Origin: Pseudooceanicola sediminis
GTDB taxonomy: Bacteria; Pseudomonadota; Alphaproteobacteria; Rhodobacterales; Rhodobacteraceae
Direction: 5' to 3'
Length of the DNA stretch: 64,000 nucleotides
NCBI RefSeq assembly: GCF_003575965.1
Contig: NZ_QWJJ01000014.1
Coordinates: 62,001-126,000, forward strand
A model generated the notes under the pieces. That model ran no database searches and was not told where the DNA came from. It worked only from the letters and a program-made list of their open reading frames with translations. Shown here piece after piece: positions 1 through 10,719 of the stretch. The position numbers and the translations under genes are program-made. Position 1 is the stretch's first letter, and every line of letters begins with the position of its first letter.

Positions 1-1776
1 CTGGAAACGGTCGAGATCACCCGGGGCTCGGATGGCAGCGCGGCTGGTGCGGGCGCTGCGGGCGGCACGATCAACCTGAATTCCAAGGTGCCGCAGCCGG
101 GGACGTTCGACGACGTGTCGCTGACCTATGGCACCGGCAACTACAAGCGCGCGACGCTGGATTCGAACCGTCAGATCGGCGATCTGGGCGTGCGGCTGAA
201 CCTGATGTACCAGGATGCCGACGACCTGGGCGGCAAGGAGGGCAAGACCTCCAAACGCTATGGCATCGCGCCCAGCCTGAGCTATCAGATCGACGAGGAT
301 ACCAAGGTCACCGCGGGTCTGTATTACTACAAGAACGAGGACATGCCCGATTACGGTGTGCGGATGTCCAACGACAACGTGCCGGACGCCTATCGCGTCG
401 GGTCGGGCACCGCGGAAGATCCGTGGCAGCCGATCGATGTGCCGACGGATACATTCTATGGCACGCCGGGGCGCGATTTTTCCGACAACGAAACCCAGAG
501 CGCCTACGTGCGGCTGGATCACGACTTTGCCAGCGGGCTGAGCTTTGCCGCGACGCTGCGGGCGACCCATGACGAAACCCGCTATCTGGTGACGCAGCCG
601 GGCATTTCCAGCACGGACGAGATCAGCCGGGGCGCAAAATCCGGCAACCGCGAGAACGACACGCTGGCCTTCAACGCGCAGATCAAGGGCGAGAGCGATA
701 TCCTGGGTCTGAACCACAGCTTTGCGTTCGGCCTCGACGTGTCGAAATCCGACGCGACACGGTTTGGCGGCTACAGCTATTCGCCGACGCCGGGCAACGT
801 GGCCTATGTGAACCCCGATCTGGGCAACTGGACCGGCACGATCACGGCGGGCGACGCGAACCAGTGGCATACGACGCGGTCGACCACGCTCTATGCCTTT
901 GATACCGTCGATCTGTCGCCGCAGTTCGAGGCGTCCTTCGGGCTGAGCCTGAACCGCTATGACGTGACCAGCGACACCGAGACCACCAGCGACACGACGA
1001 AATCCGACCTGGTGAACGGTTCGCTCGGGCTGGTGTACAAACCAACCGAGCAGGGGCGCATCTATGCCTCGATCAACAGCGCCTCGACCCCCGGCGGGCA
1101 GGGCGCGGGCACGGGCGGTGAATCGGCGGATGACAGCCTGAACGACCTCGATCCCGAACAGACGATCACCTACGAGGTCGGGACCAAGTGGCTGATGTTC
1201 AACGATCAGCTGATGCTGTCGGCCAGCCTGTTCCGCACGGAAAAGGACAATGCGCGCGTCACGACGGAGCTGGGCGAAGAGGAGAACATCGGCAAGACCC
1301 GTGCACAGGGTGTCGAGCTGGGCTTTGCCGGGCAGATCACCGACCAATGGGGGATTTCCGGCGGTTATGTCTACCAGGACGTCAAGCTGGTGGATGGCGG
1401 TTACAGCACGCCACGCGGGGGCGGCACGCCCTATCCGAACCCCGGCAACGGCAAGCAGCTGACAAAGATCCCCAAGAACACCTTCTCGCTCTGGACGACC
1501 TACGAGGTCAACGACGCCCTGACCTTTGGCGCCGGGGCGAGCTATGTGGACGAGCGTGTGGCGAGCTATTCCACCGACGGATCGGTCGCGGGGCTGATCC
1601 CGTCGAGCTGGCAGGCGGATCTGATGGTGTCCTACAAGTTCAACCAGGACACGTCGCTGCAACTGAACGTCAACAACGTGTTCGACGAACATGTGTATGG
1701 CGATTCCCACGTCACCCAGCACGTCTATACCGAGCCGGGCCGCAACTTTGCGATCACGCTGAAACATTCGTTCTGA
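1..1776 (+). CDS. TonB-dependent siderophore receptor (5' truncated by window edge)
   Basis: Outer-membrane beta-barrel receptor importing a ferric siderophore or similar chelate using TonB energy. The frame is open from base 1. The first residues (VEITRGSDG...GGTINL) match the end of the plug domain, where family members read IEVLRG...GGTINLVTK, so the signal peptide, TonB box and most of the plug lie outside. About 560 barrel residues follow, rich in alternating aromatic strands, ending in the terminal aromatic motif FAITLKHSF used by the BAM machinery. A rho-independent terminator follows within 20 bp. The iron-associated hydroxylase PiuC lies directly downstream, a common pairing that supports an iron role. 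The ligand cannot be told from sequence. Confidence 0.93.
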   Translation: METVEITRGSDGSAAGAGAAGGTINLNSKVPQPGTFDDVSLTYGTGNYKRATLDSNRQIGDLGVRLNLMYQDADDLGGKEGKTSKRYGIAPSLSYQIDEDTKVTAGLYYYKNEDMPDYGVRMSNDNVPDAYRVGSGTAEDPWQPIDVPTDTFYGTPGRDFSDNETQSAYVRLDHDFASGLSFAATLRATHDETRYLVTQPGISSTDEISRGAKSGNRENDTLAFNAQIKGESDILGLNHSFAFGLDVSKSDATRFGGYSYSPTPGNVAYVNPDLGNWTGTITAGDANQWHTTRSTTLYAFDTVDLSPQFEASFGLSLNRYDVTSDTETTSDTTKSDLVNGSLGLVYKPTEQGRIYASINSASTPGGQGAGTGGESADDSLNDLDPEQTITYEVGTKWLMFNDQLMLSASLFRTEKDNARVTTELGEEENIGKTRAQGVELGFAGQITDQWGISGGYVYQDVKLVDGGYSTPRGGGTPYPNPGNGKQLTKIPKNTFSLWTTYEVNDALTFGAGASYVDERVASYSTDGSVAGLIPSSWQADLMVSYKFNQDTSLQLNVNNVFDEHVYGDSHVTQHVYTEPGRNFAITLKHSF

Positions 1777-1794
1777 GCGCGCCTCGGAGCAGGG

Positions 1795-1821
1795 AAAGGG
1801 CGGCTTTGGCCGCCCTTTTTT
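1795..1821 (+). terminator. Rho-independent terminator of the TonB receptor gene
   Basis: Perfect 10-bp stem (AAAGGGCGGC / GCCGCCCTTT) with a TTTG loop, running into a T tract. It starts 19 bp after the receptor stop codon. Confidence 0.9.
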
Positions 1822-1925
1822 CGTCGGGGGGTGGTTGAATAATTCCTGACAGAAACACTTAACTTTTCGCGGCGCAGCGGGTAGCGTCGCGCCAGATACA
1901 CGCGCCAGAGACAATGGAGCCTGCC

Positions 1926-2609
1926 ATGCTTGTCACGATTCCCGATCTGCTGACCCCGGAGGAAGTCGCCTTTATCCGCCAGGTGCTGGAGGGGACCGAC
2001 TGGGTCGACGGGCGGCGCACGGCCGGCGATCAGGCCGGCAAGGTCAAGCACAACCTGCAGGTCCCGGTCGAGAGCGACGAGGCGCGCGAGCTGGGCAACA
2101 TCGTGCTGCGCGCGCTGGGGCGCAACGCGACCTATTCCTCGGCTGTGCTGCCGCTGCACGTGCTGCCGCCGATGTTCAACCGCTATGACGAGGGCATGAC
2201 CTTTGGCGCGCACGTCGACGGGTCGATCCGGGTCGCGCCGGGCAGCGGGCAACGGCTGCGCACGGATGTGTCGACGACGATCTTTCTGACCCCGCCCGAA
2301 GACTATGATGGGGGCGAGCTGGTGGTGCATGACACCTACGGCGAACACCGCGTCAAGCTGCCTGCAGGGCAGGCGGTGATCTATCCCGCAACCAGCCTGC
2401 ATTCGGTCACGCCCGTGACGCGCGGATCGCGCTGGGGGTCGTTCTTTTGGGCGCAATCGATGGTGCGCGACGACTGGCAGCGCCACATGCTGTACGACCT
2501 CGACCAATCGATCATGCGAATCCGGTCGATGCTGCCCGACGACGACCCCGGCGTCACCGGGATCACATCGCATTATCACAACATGATCCGGCAATGGTCC
2601 GAGCTGTGA
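1926..2609 (+). CDS. piuC: Fe(II)/2-oxoglutarate PKHD-type hydroxylase (PiuC/YbiX family)
   Basis: A 227-residue dioxygenase of the PiuC/YbiX family, found beside TonB siderophore receptors; its substrate is undetermined. The jelly-roll iron site is visible: H96-x-D98 (GAHVDGS) and H159 in SLHSVTPV, with R169 (GSRW) as the 2-oxoglutarate ligand. Length equals the usual ~226 residues. I place the start at 1926 (MLVTIPDLL) because GGAG sits 6 bases upstream and family members begin this way; an ATG at 1914 would add four residues and overlaps that ribosome-binding site. It lies 105 bp beyond the receptor terminator, so it needs its own promoter. Confidence 0.9.
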   Translation: MLVTIPDLLTPEEVAFIRQVLEGTDWVDGRRTAGDQAGKVKHNLQVPVESDEARELGNIVLRALGRNATYSSAVLPLHVLPPMFNRYDEGMTFGAHVDGSIRVAPGSGQRLRTDVSTTIFLTPPEDYDGGELVVHDTYGEHRVKLPAGQAVIYPATSLHSVTPVTRGSRWGSFFWAQSMVRDDWQRHMLYDLDQSIMRIRSMLPDDDPGVTGITSHYHNMIRQWSEL

Positions 2610-3166
2610 TCCCCGGGGCGCGCAGGCAGCAAAACCTGCGCTGCCGCGACGCGGATGTGGATGTGACACCGAGGGCGGGCCCGCAAGGGCGGGCAATGCG
2701 CGCGGGCAAGGTGGCGGCGGGCGTATTGCAGGGAAGGTGAGTGGGCCCGCGCGAACGGCATGACGCGGGGCGGGCCTGCGATCGGCGAGCTGCGGAGGCC
2801 CGGCGCCGCCGGAAAAGGCGCGATTGACGCATAACCGCTTTTTCATAAACGCCAGCCAGAACGGGTCAACTGCGCAGAAAGCCTGCGCTTTCTTTTGCGA
2901 CATGGCGGCTATGCGCTGGCGGAAGACTTTCCGGGCGGGCCGGGGTCTTGCGCCCGGCAGGAATGCATCCGAAACAGGACGAAAGGCGAGTCTGGGGCTG
3001 TCGGTCTGGTGAATGGGTCAGCCGTGCCGTGCCGCCTCCCCCCGTCAAAGTCACCCGCGCCGGATCGTGCGTGCCACATCAGCCGACCCACAGGGGCGCG
3101 GCCGGGAGGGCAGAGCGACCGGGCCATAGATTGCGTGCGGACGGGTCCGCACCTCGGAGTAGCCAG
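2610..3166. other. 557-bp intergenic stretch without a supported gene
   Basis: No convincing reading frame. A short inverted repeat CGCAGG/CCTGCG (2621-2640) just after piuC could be a weak hairpin but has no T tract. The 3' part must carry the MFS promoter, but I see no good -35/-10 pair. Confidence 0.5.
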
Positions 3167-4357
3167 ATGTCAGACGATACGACCGCCACGCGCCGCGGGC
3201 TTGTCATGCTTGCCCTTGCCCTTGGCGGTTTCGCCATCGGCGTCGCGGAATTCGCCACGATGAGCATCCTTCCCTATTTCTCGCGCGAGTTCGGCGTGAC
3301 CGAGGCGGCCGCGGGCCGGGCGATCAGTGCCTATGCGCTTGGCGTCTGCGTCGGCGCGCCGGTGATCGCGCTGCTGGGGGCGCGGGTGTCGCGGCGCGGC
3401 CTGCTGGTGGCGTTGATGGCGTTCTATGCCCTCAGCAACGCGGCCTCGGGGCTGATGCCGGGCTGGGGCGGGTTCACCGCGTCGCGCTTTTTCGCCGGGT
3501 TGCCGCATGGCACCTATTTCGGGGTCGCCGGGCTGATGGCGGCGTCGATGGCGCCAAAGGGCAAACGGGCACAGGCGGTGTCGCGGGTGATGCTGGGGCT
3601 GACGGTGTCGACCATCCTGGGCGTGCCGCTGGCCAATATCTTTGGTGCGCAACTGGGGTGGCGGTGGAGTTTCGCGCTGGTCACCGTGCTGGCGACGGCC
3701 TGTGCCACGCTGGTCTGGCTGTATGCGCCGAAACTGCCGACACCGGCGGACGCCAGCCCGATGCGAGAGCTGTCGACGCTGAAAAGCCGGCAGATCTGGC
3801 TGACGCTGGGGATCGGGGCGGTCGGGTTCGGGGGCATGTTCTGCGTCTACACCTACCTCGCCTCGCTGGTGATGGAGCATGCCGGGGCGCCGGAGAGCGT
3901 GGTGCCGCTGATGCTGATGATCTTTGGCGTGGGCATGACGGCAGGTCAGTTCATCTTTGGCTGGGCGGCGGACAAGTCGCTGATGGGGTCGGCGGCGGTC
4001 TGCCTTGTGGTCAGCGCGATTGCCATGGTGGTGTTCTGGGCGGTGGCGGGGAACATCTGGCTGATGGCGCCGGTGCTGCTGGTGATCGGCATCACCGGCG
4101 GGCTGAGCACGATCCTGCAAACCCGCCTGATGGACCTGGCGGCGGATGCGCCGACGCTGTCGGCGGCGCTGAACCACAGCGCCTTCAACTTTGCCAACGC
4201 GCTTGGCCCCTGGATGGGGGGCATGGCGCTGGCTGCCGGGTTCGGCTGGCCTTCGGTCGGGCTGGTCGGCATGGGGCTGTCGCTGGCGGGGCTGGGGGTC
4301 TGGGCGATCGCGATGATCGACGATGCGCCGCGCCGTCGCGGGGTCGTGCCGGGCTGA
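3167..4357 (+). CDS. MFS transporter (DHA1, AraJ/YdhP-like efflux family)
   Basis: Inner-membrane proton-driven exporter of 396 residues with about 12 hydrophobic helices. Early segments (GGFAIGVAEFATMSILPYF, AISAYALGVCVGAPVIALLG) and the charged loop GARVSRRGLL after TM2 (motif A position) match the DHA1 drug/arabinose exporter group. The start at 3167 (MSDDTTATRRG) has GGAG 8 bases upstream; the frame is open about 220 bp further upstream, but that part has no family-like sequence. The substrate is unknown. It stands alone, with long non-coding gaps on both sides. Confidence 0.87.
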   Translation: MSDDTTATRRGLVMLALALGGFAIGVAEFATMSILPYFSREFGVTEAAAGRAISAYALGVCVGAPVIALLGARVSRRGLLVALMAFYALSNAASGLMPGWGGFTASRFFAGLPHGTYFGVAGLMAASMAPKGKRAQAVSRVMLGLTVSTILGVPLANIFGAQLGWRWSFALVTVLATACATLVWLYAPKLPTPADASPMRELSTLKSRQIWLTLGIGAVGFGGMFCVYTYLASLVMEHAGAPESVVPLMLMIFGVGMTAGQFIFGWAADKSLMGSAAVCLVVSAIAMVVFWAVAGNIWLMAPVLLVIGITGGLSTILQTRLMDLAADAPTLSAALNHSAFNFANALGPWMGGMALAAGFGWPSVGLVGMGLSLAGLGVWAIAMIDDAPRRRGVVPG

Positions 4358-4431
4358 ACCGGCGCGCGCAGGCCTGGGCGACGGGCGGCTTTTCGGGCGT
4401 GATCCAAAGGCGCGCTGGCGTGTTTTCCGCC

Positions 4432-4466
4432 GGTCGCCGGACACTGGTCACTGGTCGCCGGACACT
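4432..4466. repeat. 14-bp direct repeat
   Basis: GGTCGCCGGACACT occurs at 4432-4445 and 4453-4466, a 21-bp period, in the gap before tesB. Probably local slippage. Confidence 0.6.
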
Positions 4467-4601
4467 AAGGCTACCTCGGCGCTACGGGTGCCCTGGCGGG
4501 TGCGCGGGCCAAGAGGTCTTGCAATGTCGCGGCATTTCGCGATTTTGGTGCGCCGAGCCCCAAGGCGGGGCGTGCAGTCTGAACAACCCGGAGGCCGAGC
4601 C

Positions 4602-5486
4602 ATGAATGTAGACCCCCCCGAGGTCGATGACACCCTGACGCCCATCCTGACGGTCGAGCGGATCGAGGAGGATTTCTATCGCGGAATCGCCACTCCGGGC
4701 GGCCGTGGTCGCAGTTTTGGCGGACAGGTCATCGCCCAGGCGCTGATGGCGGCGAGCCATACCGTGGGGCCGGAGCGGCGCAATCATTCCCTGCACGTCT
4801 ACTTCATGCGGCCCGGCAAGGCGGTCGAACCCGTACTGTACCGGGTGTCGCGCGACATGGACGGGCGCAGCTTTGCGACCCGGCGCGTTGTCGCCATCCA
4901 GGGGGGCAAGCCCATCCTGACGATGGCGGCGTCGTTCCAGGTCGAGGATGCGGGCCTGTCGCATCAGGAAGCGTTTCCCGACACGATCACCCCGCCGGAG
5001 GAGCTGGAAAACGAATTGCAGCTGGCAGAGCGTCATCCCGAGGTGCTGAACGCAGAAACGCTTGCCTTTCTACGGCTGAACCGCCCCATCGAGGTGCGCC
5101 CGGTCGGCCCGACACCGCCCTTCGACATGGCCCCGCGCGAGGGCACGCAGTATCGCTGGATCCGCACCCGGTTCCCCCTGGCGGACGATCCGATCCTGCA
5201 CCGCGCGGCGCTGGCCTATACCTCGGACCTGGGGTTGTTGCAGGCGGCGCTGACGGTGCACGGGCGCAGCTGGATCGACCCCGGTGCCAAGGTCGCCTCT
5301 CTGGATCATGCGCTGTGGCTGCACGGGGATTTCCGCATGGACGATTGGTTGCTGTATGCGATGAACAGCCCCTGGGCGGGCAATTCGCGCGGCATGACAT
5401 TCGGCAAGATCTTCACGCGCGACGGGCGGCTAGTCGCCTCGGTCGCGCAGGAAGGGATGCTGCGGGTCGAGGACGCGGCGGGCTGA
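4602..5486 (+). CDS. tesB: Acyl-CoA thioesterase II
   Basis: Hydrolyses medium and long acyl-CoA to free acid plus CoA. The 294-residue double-hotdog protein is close to E. coli TesB (286). N-terminal hotdog features RSFGGQVIAQALMAA (38-52) and HSLHVYFMRPG (62-72) are present. The catalytic set is D209 (AYTSDLG), S233 (SLDHALWLH, usually Thr) and Q283 (AQEGML). GGAGG lies 7 bases before the ATG at 4602. It appears monocistronic, with a terminator downstream. Confidence 0.93.
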   Translation: MNVDPPEVDDTLTPILTVERIEEDFYRGIATPGGRGRSFGGQVIAQALMAASHTVGPERRNHSLHVYFMRPGKAVEPVLYRVSRDMDGRSFATRRVVAIQGGKPILTMAASFQVEDAGLSHQEAFPDTITPPEELENELQLAERHPEVLNAETLAFLRLNRPIEVRPVGPTPPFDMAPREGTQYRWIRTRFPLADDPILHRAALAYTSDLGLLQAALTVHGRSWIDPGAKVASLDHALWLHGDFRMDDWLLYAMNSPWAGNSRGMTFGKIFTRDGRLVASVAQEGMLRVEDAAG

Positions 5487-5826
5487 CCCCCTGTTGTGCG
5501 ACCGGTGCCGGGGGCGTTTGCATCTGCCCGGGCATATCGTGCGACACCGGCCCACGCGAAACAGCAAGAACGAATTCGGGCGGAGGTCGCAGACCTGCCG
5601 CCCGTTTTCGTGCTGCAAAAGGAATTGATCCTTGTCTATCCGCCGCAGGTGACAGCGGTATGTCAGCGCCGTGTCGCTGCCATGATCCTTGGCATTCGCT
5701 TGGGTGACATTGATCCCCGGGCGACCTTTTGCCCCCCGGACAGGCCTGCGCGGTTCCGCGTCGGCCGACGCCCGCGCATCCGCCGTTCGCCGTCGGCCGC
5801 CCGGGTGGTGCCGCCTGACGCGCGCG
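5487..5826. other. 340-bp convergent intergenic region
   Basis: Between tesB and the converging DUF1045 gene. It contains the hairpin annotated at 5578-5608; nothing else is supported. Confidence 0.5.
5578..5608 (+). terminator. Probable terminator of tesB
   Basis: Stem GGGCGGAGGT / ACCT-g-CCGCCC (one bulged G, 5-nt loop) followed by GTTTTC, about 90 bp after the tesB stop. Confidence 0.6.
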
Positions 5827-6537
5827 TCATGTCAGGTGCGGATCGGGTGCGGCCAGCAGGGGCAGGCGTTCGATCAGGTGAAACCGCCCATCGGTATCTT
5901 CCCCGGCAAGGCACAGGCTGGTGATGTTGAACGGGGCCATGTCGATCGCGGCCAGGTGCGGCGCAAGGGCCTGCGCCGTCTGTTCGGCCTCGTCGGGGGC
6001 AAGGCGACCTGTCAGGGTCAGGTGAAAGCGGAATTCCTCAAGCACATAGGGATACCCCCAGTCGCGCAGCAGCGCCTCTTGTCTGGGGCTGAGGCCGGCC
6101 TTTCGGCGGCGGGCCAGCTCTGCCTCGGGGGCGGCGGCGCGAAAATTGTCCAGGCCCCGCACCATGGTGCCGGCCAGGTCGGCCAGAGGTCCGGCGTCGC
6201 CTTCTGGCGTCAGGGCCAGGAAGGCGCCGAGACGATGCAGGCGCAATCCCGCCATGCGAACCGGGGGGCGCGTCGCGCAAAGCGCCCGCGCGGCGCTGCG
6301 CAGGGCGGCGACGCTGTGCCCGTCCGCCAGGCGGAACGGCGGCTTGATCGTGCCGTGAAACCCATATTTGCGCGGAGTCGCGGTGATCTGGTCAAGCGGG
6401 CGCGGCAGGCCTGCGATGTCGGGGTGCGGGGTCACACGCCCGGCCTGCGCATCCCAGCCAAGCCATGCGGCCCCGAAATCGGCCAGCGGGCCGGGATCGG
6501 GCATGTAATAGAGGGCGTAGCGGCTGAAATCTGTCAT
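5827..6537 (-). CDS. DUF1045 protein, 2H phosphoesterase superfamily
   Basis: A 236-residue putative phosphoesterase. DUF1045 members often sit in phosphonate (phn) clusters and belong to the 2H superfamily, defined by two H-x-T motifs; both are visible here, H61-G-T63 (YGFHGTIKPPF) and H172-L-T174 (FRFHLTLTG). The start at 6537 (MTDFSRYALYY) follows AGGA by 7 bases and matches the family N-terminus. No phn lyase or PhnP genes are in this window, so a phosphonate role here is only inferred from the family. A PhnD-like binding protein occurs 55 kb away. Confidence 0.85.
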   Translation of the reverse strand: MTDFSRYALYYMPDPGPLADFGAAWLGWDAQAGRVTPHPDIAGLPRPLDQITATPRKYGFHGTIKPPFRLADGHSVAALRSAARALCATRPPVRMAGLRLHRLGAFLALTPEGDAGPLADLAGTMVRGLDNFRAAAPEAELARRRKAGLSPRQEALLRDWGYPYVLEEFRFHLTLTGRLAPDEAEQTAQALAPHLAAIDMAPFNITSLCLAGEDTDGRFHLIERLPLLAAPDPHLT

Positions 6538-6859
6538 TGATGGGTCCTGATCCGGGGCCACGGTGGCATGTGCGTCTGATAGCGCAGCCAGCACGACAGG
6601 GAAATGACGGAGCGTCGGCGGCAAACGGGCGATCAATTTTTCGCGTGCCCAAAACGGTCCGAGCGATTGCCCCCGATGTGGGTCGCGGCGCCCCGAAGCC
6701 GCGCAATTGCTGAGGTTTCGCGCGGCAGCGGCACGGCCCCCGTCAACCATGCCGTGGCAAAATCGCCACCTGCCCTTGCGGCTGATCCGGCGCAATACTA
6801 AGACTCTGTTAGGGTCTGATCGATAGGGATCGGATGAGAACATCAAGAGCAGGGCGAGC
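6538..6859. other. 322-bp divergent promoter region upstream of clpP
   Basis: Lies between the divergent DUF1045 and clpP genes. CTTG at 6775-6778 followed after 17 bases by TACTAA resembles an alphaproteobacterial RpoH promoter only loosely. No gene seen. Confidence 0.4.
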
Positions 6860-7492
6860 ATGCGAGATCCGGTAGACTTTTACATGAACAATCTGGTGCC
6901 GATGGTTGTCGAGCAGACAAGCCGTGGCGAACGGGCCTACGACATCTTCTCGCGGCTGCTGAAAGAGCGGATCATCTTCCTCTCCGGTCCGGTGCACGAC
7001 GGCATGTCGAGCCTGATCGTGGCGCAGTTGCTGCACCTTGAGGCGGAGAACCCGTCGAAGGAAATTTCCATGTATATCAACAGCCCCGGCGGTGTCGTGA
7101 CCGCTGGTCTGTCGATCTACGACACCATGCAGTACATCAAGCCGAAGGTATCGACGCTGGTTGTCGGTCAGGCGATGTCGATGGGGTCGCTGCTGCTGGC
7201 CGGTGGCGCCGAGGGGATGCGCTTTTCCCTGCCCAACTCCGAGATCATGGTGCACCAACCCTCTGGTGGCTATCAGGGGCAGGCGACGGATATTATGATT
7301 CACGCCGAACATACCAAGAAACTGAAAGAGCGGCTTAACCGTATCTATGTCAGACATACCGGGCAGAGCTACGAAAAGGTGGTGGACGCGCTGGAACGCG
7401 ATAACTTCATGAGTGCCGAAGAGGCGAAAGACTGGGGCCTGATCGACGAGATCGTGGCAAGCCGCGACGCACTTCCCGACGCTGCCAAGTAA
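6860..7492 (+). CDS. clpP: ATP-dependent Clp protease proteolytic subunit
   Basis: Cytosolic serine protease forming the tetradecameric chamber fed by ClpX or ClpA. At 210 residues it has the normal length. The catalytic triad is S107 (GQAMSMGS), H132 (IMVHQPSGG) and D181 (ERDNFMS). The active-site motif reads AMSMG where most ClpPs have AASMG, a mild change beside the nucleophile. N-terminus [19 protein letters not shown] matches the alphaproteobacterial form, with GGGCGAG as a plausible ribosome-binding site. clpX follows after 161 bp in the classic arrangement. Confidence 0.98.
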   Translation: MRDPVDFYMNNLVPMVVEQTSRGERAYDIFSRLLKERIIFLSGPVHDGMSSLIVAQLLHLEAENPSKEISMYINSPGGVVTAGLSIYDTMQYIKPKVSTLVVGQAMSMGSLLLAGGAEGMRFSLPNSEIMVHQPSGGYQGQATDIMIHAEHTKKLKERLNRIYVRHTGQSYEKVVDALERDNFMSAEEAKDWGLIDEIVASRDALPDAAK

Positions 7493-7653
7493 ATTTGCCT
7501 GGCCCCTTGCCCGATAGGAGGGGAGGGGCCGAAGCGTAACTTTGGCGTTGTGGCCACGCAGGGGCTGACTTAGTCTGTCCTGCAAGCCAAGGGGGACGGC
7601 GCCCCCGAACGCGAGAGAAAGGCCCCACGAGCGGGCGAAAGGTAGAACGTAAG

Positions 7654-8919
<1,266 letters not shown>

Positions 8920-8948
8920 CGCAGACGGCGACCCGCAACGCAGATTTC

Positions 8949-8980
8949 AAAAGGCCCCGCCCGACCCGGTGGGGCCTTTT
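8949..8980 (+). terminator. Rho-independent terminator of clpX
   Basis: Perfect 10-bp stem AAAAGGCCCC / GGGGCCTTTT with a 12-nt loop, ending in a T run, 29 bp after the clpX stop. Confidence 0.88.
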
Positions 8981-9188
8981 CGCTTTTCCGGGGTCGCTTT
9001 TCCCTGCCGGGGCGGCGACGGAGTGGCATCAATCTGCCGCCGGGGGCGGTTGGGTCCGGCGTCGGCCTTGTGCATTTTGATAGAATCATCGGAATTTGGC
9101 GGCGTCTGACGGCGCGATACCGCTGCGCGGCTCTGGACCTTCGCGCCCGAATGGGCCATATCGGAAGCAACAGACATCGGAGGCTTTG

Positions 9189-9572
9189 ATGGGCGTTCTG
9201 AACACTCTACTGCGCGCGGCAACCTGGTGGAACGGCTCCACTCTGAACACCGCGCTCTATACCCGCCGCAAGGGCACCAAGGTCGGAGAAGACGACCAGG
9301 GCAACGTCTATTATCAGAGCGCGGACGGCAAACGCCGCTGGGTCATGTTCAATGGCGAGATCGAGGCAAGCCGCGTCAACCCCGACTGGCACGGCTGGTT
9401 GCATCACACCTTCGACACCACGCCCGCTGATCGCCCGCTGGTGCACAAGACCTGGGAAAAGCCGCACCAGGAAAACCTGACCGGCTCTCCTCTGGCGTAT
9501 GCGCCTGCGGGGTCGTTGCGCCGGCCCGTGCCTGTCGCACGGGAAGATTACCAGGCGTGGTCGCCGGAATAA
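9189..9572 (+). CDS. NADH:ubiquinone oxidoreductase accessory subunit, NDUFA12 family
   Basis: A 127-residue accessory subunit of respiratory complex I, the bacterial counterpart of mitochondrial B17.2/NDUFA12, found in Alphaproteobacteria. Family features: [31 protein letters not shown], and the W-H-G-W-L-H-H segment near residue 72. GGAGG lies 5 bases before the ATG. First in the NDUFA12-mlaD-DUF2155 order widely conserved in Rhodobacterales. Confidence 0.93.
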   Translation: MGVLNTLLRAATWWNGSTLNTALYTRRKGTKVGEDDQGNVYYQSADGKRRWVMFNGEIEASRVNPDWHGWLHHTFDTTPADRPLVHKTWEKPHQENLTGSPLAYAPAGSLRRPVPVAREDYQAWSPE

Positions 9573-9631
9573 GCGTGTGACCGGCGGCACCGCCGCCGGC
9601 AAGGTGCCGCCGCGCCGCCAGCATCCCGACG

Positions 9632-9659
9632 TTGACATGGCCGGGCTGCACACCAGATT
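9632..9659 (+). promoter_or_regulatory. Possible sigma-70 promoter before mlaD
   Basis: Perfect -35 TTGACA (9632-9637), 16-bp spacer and a weak -10 CAGATT (9654-9659), about 70 bp before the mlaD start. The -10 is poor. Confidence 0.3.
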
Positions 9660-9730
9660 GTCGGAACGGAACACGGGCCGGCCGCGTATGGCCTGATCCG
9701 GTTTGGGACCAGAACGGGAAACCACGGGAT

Positions 9731-10189
9731 ATGTCCGAAAACACCACCGAAGTCGTCGTTGGCGCTGGCGTTCTGGCCATCGCTGCGGCGTTCCTGATCT
9801 ATGCAGCACAGATGAGCGGTATCGGCAGCGGCACCGGGGGATACCCCCTGTTCGCGTCCTTCCGTTCTGCCGAAGGGGTCAACGTTGGCACCGACGTGCG
9901 CCTGGCGGGGGTCAAGGTGGGGACGGTCACAGGCATTTCCCTGGACCCGACGACGTTTCGCGCGCGCACCGATTTCACCCTGCGCGACGGCATCGACGTG
10001 CCCGACGACAGCCAGGCGATCATCTCGTCCGAGGGGTTGCTGGGGGGCAATTATGTCGAAATCATGCCTGGCGGATCGACCTTCAACTATGCCGCGGGGG
10101 ACGAGATCCTGGATACCCAGGGGTCGGTCAGCCTGATCACGTTGCTGTTGAAATTTGTTGCCGGCAGCGGGGATAGTTCGAGCCAATGA
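9731..10189 (+). CDS. mlaD: Outer-membrane lipid asymmetry protein MlaD (MCE domain)
   Basis: Periplasmic, membrane-anchored MCE-domain protein that binds phospholipids for the Mla pathway. 152 residues: one N-terminal anchor (about residues 8-27, VVVGAGVLAIAAAFLIYAA), then one MCE domain with LFASFRSAEGVNVGTDVRLAGVKVG and the core GLLGGNYVEIMPGG. Start at MSENTTEVVVG, 9731. The stop overlaps the next start as ATGA, indicating coupling with the DUF2155 gene. The partner genes mlaE and mlaF are not in this window. Confidence 0.92.
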   Translation: MSENTTEVVVGAGVLAIAAAFLIYAAQMSGIGSGTGGYPLFASFRSAEGVNVGTDVRLAGVKVGTVTGISLDPTTFRARTDFTLRDGIDVPDDSQAIISSEGLLGGNYVEIMPGGSTFNYAAGDEILDTQGSVSLITLLLKFVAGSGDSSSQ

Positions 10190-10659
10190 TGCGTTATGCC
10201 CTCGCACTCGCCGCCGCCGTTTTCGCGGCCACCGGCCTCGCTGGTACGTCCCAGGCACAGGAAGATGTCAGCCTGGGCACCGGGGTTCTTTTGCGGGGGC
10301 TGGACAAGATCGACGGCGACACCACCGACCTGCAAATTCGCAATGGCGAGGTCGCGCGCTTTGGCAGTCTTGAAATCGGGCTGCGTGATTGCCGTTACCC
10401 GGTTGGCAACCCGTCGGGCGATGCCTTTGCCAGCCTGACGATTCAGGAAACGGACGCAGGCGAACAGAAGGTGCTGTTCGACGGCTGGATGATCGCGTCA
10501 TCGCCCGCGCTGAACGCGCTGGATCATTTTCGCTATGATATCTGGGTCCTGCGTTGCACCGTTCCCGCCGGTGTTCAGGACCCGGCGCAGCAGACCGCCC
10601 CGCCGCCACCGGGCGAAGACGACCTGCCCCCCGATAGCGAAGCGGCACCCGTCGACTAA
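10186..10659 (+). CDS. DUF2155 periplasmic protein
   Basis: A secreted 157-residue protein of unknown function. It has a signal peptide with likely cleavage after TSQA (about residue 24). The DUF2155 core has two cysteines (GLRDCRYPVGNP and VLRCTVPAG) that could form a disulfide. The C-terminus is low-complexity and Pro/Asp-rich (PPPPGEDDLPPDSE). It is translated from an ATGA overlap with mlaD, so an envelope role is likely, but none is established. Confidence 0.88.
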   Translation: MMRYALALAAAVFAATGLAGTSQAQEDVSLGTGVLLRGLDKIDGDTTDLQIRNGEVARFGSLEIGLRDCRYPVGNPSGDAFASLTIQETDAGEQKVLFDGWMIASSPALNALDHFRYDIWVLRCTVPAGVQDPAQQTAPPPPGEDDLPPDSEAAPVD

Positions 10660-10719
10660 TTAATTGCCCGGAGCTGCCAAGGTCCCTGATCTGCCTCAGG
10701 GCCTGGCTGTCCGCCCAGC

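Noticed and set aside
1836-1910. Iron-responsive operator (Fur, Irr or RirA box) before piuC
   Set aside because: AT-rich but I cannot match any of the consensus boxes convincingly.
2948-3166. Upstream extension of the MFS gene
   Set aside because: Open in frame but Pro/Arg-rich with no similarity to transporter N-termini; the ATG at 3167 has a Shine-Dalgarno.
7501-7530. GGCCCCT/AGGGGCC inverted repeat after clpP as a terminator
   Set aside because: Only 7 bp with a 16-nt loop and no T tract; clpP-clpX read-through is more likely.
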